DNA of 31,057 bases from a virus: positions 1 through 31,057 of IMG/VR virus record IMGVR_UViG_3300022822_000061; one strand, given 5' to 3'. Under the pieces are notes generated by a model, which made no database searches, was not told where the DNA came from, and was given only the letters and a program-made list of their open reading frames with translations. The position numbers were made by a program, and so were the translations under genes. Below, in pieces: positions 26,010-30,854 of this stretch (position 1 is its first letter; each line of letters begins with the position of its first letter).

Positions 26010-27521
26010 TTACCAAGACCAAACCGAGAGGAAAGGGTCTTCCTTTTCCATGCTTGCGTAGTCATAACTCACAGTATCGCCCGGCTTCTTGTCAAGCCAC
26101 GGACTACCAAGCAGTCCACTCATGTCGGCACAAGCGTAGACCGCAGCGTCCAGCGAGTCAGGTGACTTTACGCCCCGGCTTCTCATGTCATCCTTGGATT
26201 CAATCTGGATGGCACCCTTGGCGTTGAACTTGTACCTAATCATCAGTACCTCTTCAAGCAGGAGCTTGTCATCAGGGTCTAGGTCTATCTTGTTCCCCGC
26301 GAGACCTTCTTTAAGTGCATCGTAATTAGCTGCCCTCGCATTAAGCCAGCGAGTGTTATCAGGGCTAGCAGCAGAACCCAAGATAGAAATAACAATATAC
26401 TTCCCATCACAAAGAGAGGCAACAATGTCAACGACAGGACCACCAAGGCCAGCAGCGTCAATACGAACTTCAGATACTCCATTGTCTATCGCCAATCTAT
26501 GTATGCGAGTTGCGGTCTCAATGGCAGTTGCCTTGGACCAACTATCTAGGCGGCGCAGCCGTCCGCCGCGATTTATGTAAACTACAGAATCGTCCTCACC
26601 AAAGCGAGCGATGTCAGCACCCAGTACGGCTCGCTGCTCAAAGTCCTCTGGAAAGTCAGAGTCTATACCTCTATCTATGTTGGTCTGTGTAAAGAATGTG
26701 TTCTCAGCTTCGTCTGGGAACTCAGCCAGAATCTTGGACTTGAACCTAGTGGACTCTTCGCCCCATGAAATCTTCTGGCGCTCAACCCACTCCTTCTGGA
26801 TTAGCAGTGGCAGCAGCTCAGGTGGTACCTCGTGCTTCTCGTCCGTGAAGTTAGGAGTGTCGTAGGCGCTAATTTTAATCTTATTCCAGGTTGGGTCATC
26901 TCGGAATATCTTGTGGAACGGCGTACCCCTGTTGTCCGGGTTGCCGATGGCTAAAACCCTAGCGTCCTTTGTGTTGGTAACAGCTTCAGTAGCCGTATAC
27001 AAATCTTCTGGGATACCACCGGCCTCATCCAGGATTACCATAACGTATCTACGGTGGATACCCTGGAACGCAGACACGATGTCCTTGTCGGCTGGCCTTC
27101 TACCGAATGCAATTACAGTTCCGTCATCTAGCTTCCACTCTTGGCCTTGAGTAATGTAGCCGGGCATCGCGTGACCGTTGGCCTTGGCCAGTTTAAAGTT
27201 GTCTTGGATTTCACGGAAGAGCACACGTGCAATCTGTACATAAGTAGGTGCGGAACAAATCAACGCAACCTCGTATGGGTCGTGAGTAGCAATCCACCAA
27301 ACAGCAAGCATACCCGCGAGACCAGACTTGCCGGCACCATTACAACTAACTACAGCCGTGTGGCTGTGGTCTACAATGCTGTTTGCAATCTCGCGCTGCT
27401 TGCTCCACAGGTGCTTGCCCAATACCTCTTCAACCCATAGAGCAGGGTCAACCAAGTACTCCGCCTTCTTGCTGCGTTTCCTCAGGTCCTCAATTACCGA
27501 ATCTATAACGCTGTCAATCAT
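26010..27521 (-). CDS. Terminase large subunit
   Basis: 503 residues from ATG 27521 (GGAG 5 nt upstream), sharing ATGA with the upstream stop. It pumps DNA into the prohead and cuts it. ATPase: Walker A-like N61-G-A-G-K-S66, Walker B VMVILDE at 160-166 (catalytic E166) and coupling motif AIGNP at 191-195. RNase H-like nuclease: D303 in GADIARFGEDDS, D355 in VRIDAAGLGG, and D456/D458 in SPDSLDAAVY. All key acidic residues are present, so the protein looks functional. Its type (cos or pac) cannot be decided from sequence alone. Confidence 0.97.
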   Translation of the reverse strand: MIDSVIDSVIEDLRKRSKKAEYLVDPALWVEEVLGKHLWSKQREIANSIVDHSHTAVVSCNGAGKSGLAGMLAVWWIATHDPYEVALICSAPTYVQIARVLFREIQDNFKLAKANGHAMPGYITQGQEWKLDDGTVIAFGRRPADKDIVSAFQGIHRRYVMVILDEAGGIPEDLYTATEAVTNTKDARVLAIGNPDNRGTPFHKIFRDDPTWNKIKISAYDTPNFTDEKHEVPPELLPLLIQKEWVERQKISWGEESTRFKSKILAEFPDEAENTFFTQTNIDRGIDSDFPEDFEQRAVLGADIARFGEDDSVVYINRGGRLRRLDSWSKATAIETATRIHRLAIDNGVSEVRIDAAGLGGPVVDIVASLCDGKYIVISILGSAASPDNTRWLNARAANYDALKEGLAGNKIDLDPDDKLLLEEVLMIRYKFNAKGAIQIESKDDMRSRGVKSPDSLDAAVYACADMSGLLGSPWLDKKPGDTVSYDYASMEKEDPFLSVWSW

Positions 27522-27694
27522 TTATACTCCGTTGAGTAGAATCCTGGCCCCTTAAATACAATACTCTTAGGCGCACTTATTACTCTATACATTTTACCAT
27601 TGCACCTACCGCAGGTTACATCTGGGTAAACGCCCATTGCGTGAGACCGTTCCTCGACGTGTGCCTTGTCGCAGGCGTAATCATAAACCGGCAT
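27518..27694 (-). CDS. FmdB-like zinc ribbon protein
   Basis: 58 residues from ATG 27694 (GGAGAG 4-5 nt upstream), overlapping the preceding gene by 14 nt. MPVYDYACDKAH gives C7 and H11, and VTCGRCNGKM gives C27/C30 as likely zinc ligands. SAPKSIVFKGPGFYSTEYK is the typical FmdB ending. FmdB proteins are small putative regulators or single zinc ribbons, common in actinophages near the terminase; a DNA-binding or packaging accessory role is inference. The longer frame upstream is rejected because it overlaps the DUF3310-like gene without a Shine-Dalgarno. Confidence 0.8.
   Translation of the reverse strand: MPVYDYACDKAHVEERSHAMGVYPDVTCGRCNGKMYRVISAPKSIVFKGPGFYSTEYK
27591..27599 (-). promoter_or_regulatory. 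Possible intragenic extended -10 (TGGTAAAAT) before terminase
   Basis: TGGTAAAAT inside the FmdB-like gene, 69 nt before the terminase ATG. It matches the late element exactly but is within coding sequence (NGKM codons), so it may be fortuitous. Confidence 0.25.
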
Positions 27695-27965
27695 CGTCTC
27701 TCCAGTTCCTAACAATCCAGTCCTCGGTGTGACGCAGCTTGTCAGCAAGTTGGCTTACCTGGGCTTGCTTACGCTTGGCTATCTCATCTGCCAAGTAGAA
27801 CTGTGCCTTCTCTAGGTCCTGAATTGCATCGTTCTTTAAGTCTGCTCTCCAGATATACTTCATCACGTTGCCGAGGTTGTAGCCCATGTGTCGTGTTATG
27901 TCGATTGCCTCGACGCCACTTTGGTGACTGGTGTAGTGCTTTGGGTGGTTTACTAAGTCTGTCAT
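27681..27965 (-). CDS. DUF3310-like protein (putative nucleotide kinase / SaV-like)
   Basis: 94 residues from ATG 27965, which has AAAGGA 5-6 nt upstream; the frame extends 47 codons further but without start signals. The segment VNHPKHYTSHQSGVEAIDIT followed by MGYNLGNVMKYIWRADLKND and LEKAQFYLADEI is the full signature of DUF3310. This small helical phage family is often labelled nucleotide kinase or SaV-like, with no firmly established function. The remaining C-terminus (ADKLRHTEDWIVRNW) is helical. Co-transcribed with the zinc ribbon and terminase genes. Confidence 0.85.
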   Translation of the reverse strand: MTDLVNHPKHYTSHQSGVEAIDITRHMGYNLGNVMKYIWRADLKNDAIQDLEKAQFYLADEIAKRKQAQVSQLADKLRHTEDWIVRNWRDDAGL

Positions 27966-27980
27966 CTCTGTCCTTTTGGT

Positions 27981-27989
27981 AGTGTAGCA
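27981..27989 (-). promoter_or_regulatory. Possible extended -10 (TGCTACACT)
   Basis: TGCTACACT on the minus strand, 15 nt before the DUF3310-like ATG at 27965. The Shine-Dalgarno would sit at the very start of the RNA. Weaker than the TGRTANAAT set; no -35 seen. Confidence 0.3.
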
Positions 27990-28010
27990 AGGGTGTAAAA
28001 GGTAGTGTTT

Positions 28011-28135
28011 ACAATCGTTTAGCCCTCTAAACAATCGCAAGCGGTTTGATAACACTTGTAACCCTAAAGTTACTTTTGCGTTTGTGCGGTATAGGTTACA
28101 TTCCACTATTGTGGACTGTTGTCCATTTTTATGGA
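28011..28135. repeat. Cluster of short palindromes in the gap before the DUF3310-like gene
   Basis: The 205-nt non-coding stretch 27966-28170 holds several short inverted repeats, most with 4-nt loops: GTTTAG-CCCT-CTAAAC (28017-28032) flanked by direct repeats ACAATCG (28011 and 28031); GTAAC-6nt-GTTAC (28058-28073); CCAC-TATT-GTGG (28103-28114); TGGAC-TGTT-GTCCA (28112-28125); and TCCAT-TTTT-ATGGA (28122-28135). The last three share arms and are mutually exclusive. No gene is seen here. Possible protein-binding or structured RNA region. Confidence 0.6.
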
Positions 28136-28170
28136 TGCTGGTTTTTATGTTTTTGTGGATTGTCAGGAAA

Positions 28171-28239
28171 CTACCGTTTTCGGTATAGTTCTGACACTGT
28201 TTTCTTAGTCATAATCTCTGACCGTGTTTTCTTAGTCAT
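28171..28239 (-). CDS. Possible 22-residue basic peptide made of a tandem repeat
   Basis: ATG 28239, with GAGGG 8 nt upstream, overlaps the previous gene's last codons. It encodes MTKKTRSEI, then MTKKTVSEL, then YRKR and a stop. The DNA is a 27-bp tandem duplication (ATGACTAAGAAAACA at both starts). It is strongly basic. The duplication and Shine-Dalgarno make it more than random, but length leaves doubt. The 3' end overlaps a palindrome ACCG-TTTT-CGGT (28173-28184). Confidence 0.4.
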   Translation of the reverse strand: MTKKTRSEIMTKKTVSELYRKR

Positions 28240-28429
28240 TGTCTCTGCCCTCAATCCAGGTGATTACCTTCTGAAGAGTTGAAACGCTATACTCATCATT
28301 ATGGGCAAGTACATCACATTGCAAGTCTCTTAGGTAGTCAACAATCTGCTCACGTTCTTTTTGGGCACCGGACTCTACTCCGCTTACGAAGTACTTCTTA
28401 TAGTTCATGTCCTTCATGTCTACTATCAA
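28232..28429 (-). CDS. Hypothetical small helical protein
   Basis: 65 residues from TTG 28429, sharing TTGA with the upstream stop and preceded by GGAGG at 7 nt. It has an N-terminal NYKKYFVSGVESGAQKEREQ helix and ends with SVSTLQKVITWIEGRDND. Small phage proteins with a '..G...ERE.I..YL' helix and 'LQ..I.WIEG' ending are widespread but uncharacterised. ATG codons at 28417 and 28408 are alternatives with poorer start signals. Possibly the last gene of the terS operon. Confidence 0.65.
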   Translation of the reverse strand: MIVDMKDMNYKKYFVSGVESGAQKEREQIVDYLRDLQCDVLAHNDEYSVSTLQKVITWIEGRDND

Positions 28430-28923
28430 ATCTCATCCTCCAGCTCATACTTAGCCAGTTGCAATCCTTCAGCTACCAGCCCGTCCAGTTCAGACAGGCT
28501 TACCTCTGGGTATCGCTCCCGCAGTTCCTTCTTGGCAAAGTTAAGTGCTGCATCCATTGCCCTTAGTAGTATCCGCTGCTGGAACATTGTCAGCTTTAAC
28601 AGGTTCTCATCCAGCACAAGCTGCTGAGTGTCCAACCGCTTCCCGATTACCTCTAAAGTTCTTAGCAACGTCCTGGCCGCGTCCGGGTCTCCGCCATCTA
28701 TGGCCTGCACCCGCAGGCTTTCTTTTAGTTCGTGCAGTTCCGCAAGCAGCAACTGGCGCTGCTCCATCTCGTTCCATACATCTCTACTAGCCAGCAGTTC
28801 TTTGACCTTGTTCAGTGCCTGGGCTGCAGGTATACCAGTAATCGCTTCTATCTCATCGCCAGACTTACCACCAGCTGCTGCTTTTAGCAGGATGTCGTCT
28901 ATTACTGATACCGCTTTGCTCAC
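28426..28923 (-). CDS. Putative terminase small subunit
   Basis: 165 residues from GTG 28923, sharing GTGA with the upstream stop. The N-terminal third reads like a helix-turn-helix (GGKSGDEIEAITGIPAAQAL); the middle is a long coiled helix (EMEQRQLLLAELHELKESLR .. TLLRTLEVIGKRLDTQ), and the C-terminus is helical and acidic. HTH plus oligomerising coiled coil, size, and location two genes ahead of the large terminase fit a small terminase, which recognises the packaging site. Sequence similarity cannot be confirmed here; a different DNA-binding protein is possible. Confidence 0.58.
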   Translation of the reverse strand: MSKAVSVIDDILLKAAAGGKSGDEIEAITGIPAAQALNKVKELLASRDVWNEMEQRQLLLAELHELKESLRVQAIDGGDPDAARTLLRTLEVIGKRLDTQQLVLDENLLKLTMFQQRILLRAMDAALNFAKKELRERYPEVSLSELDGLVAEGLQLAKYELEDEI

Positions 28924-29123
28924 AGTCCTGTTATCCTTTTGTCTGCTGCCTCGTCTTCGGGCAAAGAGCTCTTTAATGCCTTGGCCAGTAGGTCTTCTAG
29001 CGTCTCTAGCCGCACAGATAGCATCCCAACGTAGCCAGCTAGGTCATCGAACGCCTGCCTGACATCGTTAAGGTCGCTTCCCTCTGTGGTTTGTTCTGGT
29101 TCTTCTGTTAATCCTCTTGACAT
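28920..29123 (-). CDS. Hypothetical coiled-coil protein
   Basis: 67 residues from ATG 29123 with AAAGGA 5 nt upstream. Acidic start (MSRGLTEEPEQTTEGSD) then a predicted helix YVGMLSVRLETLEDLLAKAL with heptad-like leucines. Translationally coupled to the putative small terminase (GTGA). It is the first gene after a 13-bp inverted repeat and an extended -10. No family recognised. Confidence 0.68.
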   Translation of the reverse strand: MSRGLTEEPEQTTEGSDLNDVRQAFDDLAGYVGMLSVRLETLEDLLAKALKSSLPEDEAADKRITGL

Positions 29124-29163
29124 TGTGTCCTTTACTTTAAAGATATAGTGGCCTTAGGTTAAA

Positions 29164-29172
29164 AGTATAGCA
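29164..29172 (-). promoter_or_regulatory. Extended -10 promoter element (TGCTATACT)
   Basis: TGCTATACT on the minus strand, 40 nt before the ATG at 29123, whose Shine-Dalgarno is well placed. The 13-bp inverted repeat at 29174-29208 covers the spacer and -35 region, so repression or activation at this site is plausible. Confidence 0.5.
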
Positions 29173-29173
29173 G

Positions 29174-29208
29174 AATTTTTTACACATATCTGTTTTGTGT
29201 AAAAAATT
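29174..29208. repeat. Perfect 13-bp AT-rich inverted repeat (operator or terminator)
   Basis: AATTTTTTACACA (29174-29186) and TGTGTAAAAAATT (29196-29208) are exact inverse copies with a 9-nt spacer. A related AAATTTTTACA follows at 29214-29224. As RNA from the 29232-29435 gene it would form a hairpin without a separate U tract; as DNA it sits over the -35 region of the next promoter. Either role is possible. Confidence 0.65.
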
Positions 29209-29231
29209 AGCCGAAATTTTTACAGGTTATC

Positions 29232-29435
29232 CTAGTTGCCTGGCCTGTTTTTCTCTAGGTTTTCTTTCATCTCGCGGTCCTCTATGAGCCTCACAGAGTG
29301 GGTGCAAGGGTCTTCTCCCTCTTCCCACTGTATCTCTTCTGCCTCAGTTAGCGGGTCACCGTCATGAGTCGCACAATAGGAAGGTGTGCAATACCCTTTG
29401 TCTACGCCGTACTTAATCCACTGTGTGATGTTCAT
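29232..29435 (-). CDS. Small conserved actinophage-type protein, unknown function
   Basis: 67 residues from ATG 29435 (GAGGAAGG upstream), sharing ATGA with the preceding stop. Contains YCTPSYCATHDGDPLTEAEE and a GEDPCTHSVRLIEDREMKEN segment. The 'C.THDG.P.T..E....GEDPC.H.VRL' phrase occurs in many short proteins of actinobacterial phages, which supports the host inference; three Cys and two His could bind a metal. Function unknown. Confidence 0.72.
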   Translation of the reverse strand: MNITQWIKYGVDKGYCTPSYCATHDGDPLTEAEEIQWEEGEDPCTHSVRLIEDREMKENLEKNRPGN

Positions 29436-29671
29436 GTTGGGTGGCCTTCCTCTATTGTATCGCGGTAAGCGGTGATGGCTTCATCTATCAAGTCCCATGC
29501 CTCGTAGTCTGGCCCCATCTCGAAGTAAACCTCCCAGCTGGAATCACCCTCGATGTCAGTAAAGACCGCCATCCAGACCTCTATTGTGTCCTTTTCTTGT
29601 CCGGCATCCACGATGCTGAGGGCAAGTGTGTACTGGCCAAAGCCTGACATTGAAACTGTAATTTCGCTCAT
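29432..29671 (-). CDS. Hypothetical acidic protein, first gene of the leftward block
   Basis: 79 residues from ATG 29671. Starts MSEITVSMSGFGQYTLALSI and continues with alternating strands and Trp residues (EVWMAVF, SSWEVYFEMGPDYEAW), ending in an acidic helix (LIDEAITAYRDTIEEGHPT). Strongly acidic. No Shine-Dalgarno: a TGGTAAGAT element ends 6 nt before ATG, so a leaderless mRNA is likely. No family recognised. Confidence 0.65.
   Translation of the reverse strand: MSEITVSMSGFGQYTLALSIVDAGQEKDTIEVWMAVFTDIEGDSSWEVYFEMGPDYEAWDLIDEAITAYRDTIEEGHPT
29454..29462 (-). promoter_or_regulatory. Possible -10 element (CGATACAAT)
   Basis: Inside the end of the 29432-29671 gene, 18 nt before the ATG at 29435, which has its own GAGGAAGG. 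Same variant as at 5873. Moderate to weak because it is in coding DNA. Confidence 0.3.
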
Positions 29672-29677
29672 GGGTAT

Positions 29678-29686
29678 ATCTTACCA
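29678..29686 (-). promoter_or_regulatory. Extended -10 element (TGGTAAGAT), leaderless promoter of leftward block
   Basis: TGGTAAGAT, then ATACCC, then the ATG at 29671. A TTGGTT lies 17 nt upstream as a weak -35, and an A/T-rich tract (29695-29720) could act as an UP element. Likely start of leftward transcription. Confidence 0.6.
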
Positions 29687-29791
29687 CGTGTATCGAAAAA
29701 AACCAAATCAAAAATATATTACACACGGTTGTGACCCGGCTACAGACGCGCCCCTGCCCCAATAAAATAGTTTCTTTCGGTCACCTAAAAC

Positions 29792-29820
29792 TTGCGCTCT
29801 AGTCGGCCTTGTGCCATGCT
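29792..29820 (+). promoter_or_regulatory. Possible rightward promoter
   Basis: TTGCGC-17 nt-CATGCT with TGC before the -10 (extended form). Expected start near 29827, 35 nt before the ATG at 29862. The -10 is a poor match to TATAAT but resembles the TAGGCT boxes of the two other rightward promoters. Confidence 0.35.
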
Positions 29821-29861
29821 TGTAACAACAACAAGGCAACACTAAACGAAAGAAGAAACTA

Positions 29862-30026
29862 ATGGATTACAGCAAAGTAATCGCAGAATTGCGTAACGCA
29901 ATAAAAAGTAGCGAAAGCAACTTAGTAAACCAAAAGCTAGGAGAACTGGCCGTTTACTTACTCACATTACAAGAAACTGGCAATTATGTAATTGCTCAAA
30001 GGACGATGGAAGAATGGTGGAACTAA
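29862..30026 (+). CDS. Hypothetical small early protein (54 aa)
   Basis: 54 residues: MDYSKVIAELRNAIKSSESN then LVNQKLGELAVYLLTLQETG and an ending TMEEWWN. Mostly amphipathic helix. The Shine-Dalgarno is weak (AAAGAAG about 9 nt upstream). First of the rightward genes; its stop forms TAATG with the next ORF. No family recognised; probably an early host-interaction or regulatory protein. Confidence 0.55.
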   Translation: MDYSKVIAELRNAIKSSESNLVNQKLGELAVYLLTLQETGNYVIAQRTMEEWWN

Positions 30027-30100
30027 TGGAAGAACTAGACACTACAATTGACGACTTACTAGCCGAGCTAGTCGCTGAAGGTGACTACTTGGCAGACTAG
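30026..30100 (+). CDS. Acidic micro-protein (24 aa)
   Basis: ATG overlaps the previous stop by one base. It encodes MEELDTTIDDLLAELVAEGD then YLAD: nine acidic residues and no Lys or Arg, likely a single acidic helix. Coupled translation supports expression; the extreme charge could suit a DNA-mimic or a protein-inhibitor role, which is speculation. Confidence 0.42.
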   Translation: MEELDTTIDDLLAELVAEGDYLAD

Positions 30101-30111
30101 GGCTAGGGCCT

Positions 30112-30136
30112 TAGGCGGGGTGCAATTCCCCGCCTA
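30112..30136 (+). terminator. GC-rich hairpin between early gene pairs
   Basis: TAGGCGGGG (30112-30120) and CCCCGCCTA (30128-30136), 9-bp perfect stem and 7-nt loop. It lacks a U tract, so it is probably an attenuator, an RNA stability element or a processing site. The 3' arm plus GTC can alternatively pair with GACTAGG at 30095-30101. Confidence 0.55.
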
Positions 30137-30143
30137 GTCACGA

Positions 30144-30160
30144 TTAGGCAATTTGCCTAA
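30144..30160. repeat. 17-bp palindrome TTAGGCAA-T-TTGCCTAA
   Basis: Perfect dyad with one central base, 19 nt before the ATG at 30180 and next to the 30112 hairpin, with which it shares TAGGC. It could be an operator for a dimeric regulator or a small RNA hairpin in the leader. Confidence 0.55.
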
Positions 30161-30179
30161 CACAATGGAGGAAAACACA

Positions 30180-30413
30180 ATGCAAGATAACTACAAGACA
30201 ATTGCAACCAAGTTGGCTAACCGCGAAAACTTCCGCGGCAACTCTATGTCTGGCGCTTGGCTTGACTCGACACAATACGCCGTCTTCAGCTACTCTAGCC
30301 AAATTGCCGTTATTGACTTAGCTTCTGGAATTATGGGCGAATTGCCGACACAACGCGGAAGCGTTACAACATCACGCCACCGCAACCTAGTCAAAAGGGC
30401 CTGGGGTATCTAA
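30180..30413 (+). CDS. Small actinophage-type protein with VTTSRH motif (DUF8033-like)
   Basis: 77 residues from ATG 30180, chosen over ATG 30165 because GGAGGA lies 7 nt upstream of 30180 and within the alternative start. Contains ENFRGNSMSGAWL, YAVFSYSSQIAVI and RGSVTTSRHRNLVKRAWGI. The combination 'GN..SG....Y.V.SY...IA......SVTTSRH' occurs in a small protein family very common in actinobacteriophage early regions; I believe it is DUF8033, function unknown. Stop forms TAATG with the next ORF. Confidence 0.72.
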   Translation: MQDNYKTIATKLANRENFRGNSMSGAWLDSTQYAVFSYSSQIAVIDLASGIMGELPTQRGSVTTSRHRNLVKRAWGI

Positions 30414-30526
30414 TGGCTAAGCGACTAGATAGCAACCGAACACCTAGCGCCAAGTTGCTGGCGATACACCTAAGGAATACTAGGCGCGAAAAGTATGCCA
30501 AGACAAAATTGGTGGTGACAAAGTGA
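30413..30526 (+). CDS. Basic micro-protein (37 aa)
   Basis: ATG shares its A with the previous stop. Product MAKRLDSNRTPSAKLLAIHL then RNTRREKYAKTKLVVTK, with about 11 Lys/Arg, could bind nucleic acid or ribosomes. Its stop overlaps the next GTG start by GTGA. Coupling on both sides supports translation. No family recognised. Confidence 0.48.
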   Translation: MAKRLDSNRTPSAKLLAIHLRNTRREKYAKTKLVVTK

Positions 30527-30603
30527 AAGAATCAACCAAAGATTTCTTAGTAGGGATAGCGTTCGGGTTAGCCTTAGCGGTTGTCTTTGTGCTGGCCCTA
30601 TAA
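30523..30603 (+). CDS. Single-helix membrane micro-protein (26 aa)
   Basis: GTG start within GTGA. Encodes MKESTKDFLVGIAFGLALAV then VFVLAL, a short charged N-terminus followed by about 18 hydrophobic residues sufficient to span a membrane. Possible roles (superinfection exclusion, membrane-acting toxin, lysis modulator) are speculation. Confidence 0.48.
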   Translation: MKESTKDFLVGIAFGLALAVVFVLAL

Positions 30604-30615
30604 CCATACAGCGAG

Positions 30616-30639
30616 CGCCGACTTGACAAAGGGTCGGCG
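30616..30639 (+). terminator. Hairpin ending early operon, overlapping next promoter
   Basis: CGCCGAC (30616-30622) and GTCGGCG (30633-30639), 7-bp perfect stem extendable by G-U and A-U, then TTCTGC. The loop holds the TTGACA -35 box of the downstream promoter. U tract is weak. Confidence 0.55.
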
Positions 30640-30651
30640 TTCTGCTAGGCT
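30623..30651 (+). promoter_or_regulatory. Strong rightward promoter (TTGACA-17-TAGGCT, extended -10)
   Basis: Consensus -35 TTGACA (30623-30628), 17-nt spacer, TAGGCT (30646-30651) preceded by TGC. Predicted start near 30658. Only about 110 nt downstream is a terminator-like sequence, so it mainly makes a short RNA. Confidence 0.75.
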
Positions 30652-30695
30652 AACACCATAAGTAAATAGAGGATACAAAACAACAGGATGCCCAT
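30645..30695 (-). CDS. Possible 16-residue hydrophobic peptide ORF
   Basis: ATG 30695 with AGGA 3 nt upstream encodes MGILLFCILYLLMVLA, entirely hydrophobic. It lies antisense to the putative small RNA and downstream of the leftward promoter 30772-30800. Short spacing of the Shine-Dalgarno and tiny size make it uncertain; it resembles Ibs-type toxic peptides. Confidence 0.22.
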   Translation of the reverse strand: MGILLFCILYLLMVLA

Positions 30696-30767
30696 AATTC
30701 CTGAGAATCCGGGAGATAACCGACTCTGCCCAAAATTCCTAAGCCCTAAAATCCCCGCGGGTTTTTT
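30658..30767 (+). ncRNA. Putative small RNA of about 110 nt
   Basis: Bounded by the promoter at 30623-30651 and the terminator at 30748-30767. Contains a possible stem GGGAG..CTC(tg)CCC near 30710-30731. A 32-codon ORF (30688-30786) starts inside but ends beyond the terminator and lacks a proper Shine-Dalgarno, so the RNA is probably non-coding or a leader. No Rfam family is recognised. Confidence 0.42.
30748..30767 (+). terminator. Terminator of the putative small RNA
   Basis: AAAATCCC (30748-30755), CGC loop, GGGTTTTT followed by a T run to 30767. Stem has one T-T mismatch; U tract of six. Confidence 0.55.
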
Positions 30768-30771
30768 GTCT

Positions 30772-30800
30772 AGTCTATCAAACTAATTGCAGTTTGTCAA
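30772..30800 (-). promoter_or_regulatory. Strong leftward promoter (TTGACA-17-TAGACT, extended -10)
   Basis: On the minus strand TTGACA (30795-30800), 17-nt spacer, TAGACT (30772-30777) preceded by TGA. Predicted start near 30765, antisense to the small RNA and then to the early operon. Also CAAACT-6nt-AGTTTG (30779-30796 region) forms a hairpin followed at a distance by a T run on the plus strand. Confidence 0.65.
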
Positions 30801-30805
30801 GCTTT

Positions 30806-30850
30806 TTTTATAACGATTCGGTAACGAAACTTTTATAACGATTTGGTAAC
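30806..30850. repeat. Two 20-bp direct repeats at 25-bp spacing (operator-like)
   Basis: TTTTATAACGATTCGGTAAC (30806-30825) and the same with one change (C to T) at 30831-30850. Each contains AACG and GTAAC half-sites. They lie between the leftward promoter and the next rightward promoter, a typical place for repressor or activator operators. Confidence 0.65.
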
Positions 30851-30854
30851 AAGT

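Larger units (their letters stand above)
29672..29861. other. Divergent intergenic region between leftward and rightward genes
   Basis: 190 nt with no gene. The left part holds the leftward promoter (29678) and an A/T-rich tract. The right part holds a possible rightward promoter: TTGCGC (29792-29797), 17-nt spacer, CATGCT (29815-29820) with TGC ahead. AGTTTCTTTCG (29769-29779) is the inverse of CGAAAGAA/ACT at 29847-29860, which carries a 3-nt insertion, so the promoter is bracketed by an imperfect inverted repeat. Confidence 0.55.

Noticed and set aside
28011-28135. CRISPR-like array
   Set aside because: Repeats are short inverted pairs of different sequence, not regularly spaced identical direct repeats.
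28153-28189. Plus-strand TTGTCA-18-TATAGT promoter-like sequence
   Set aside because: No plus-strand gene follows for 1.6 kb; probably chance in an A/T-rich gap, although an antisense RNA cannot be excluded.
30688-30786. 32-codon plus-strand ORF within the putative small RNA
   Set aside because: No usable Shine-Dalgarno and its stop lies beyond the terminator.
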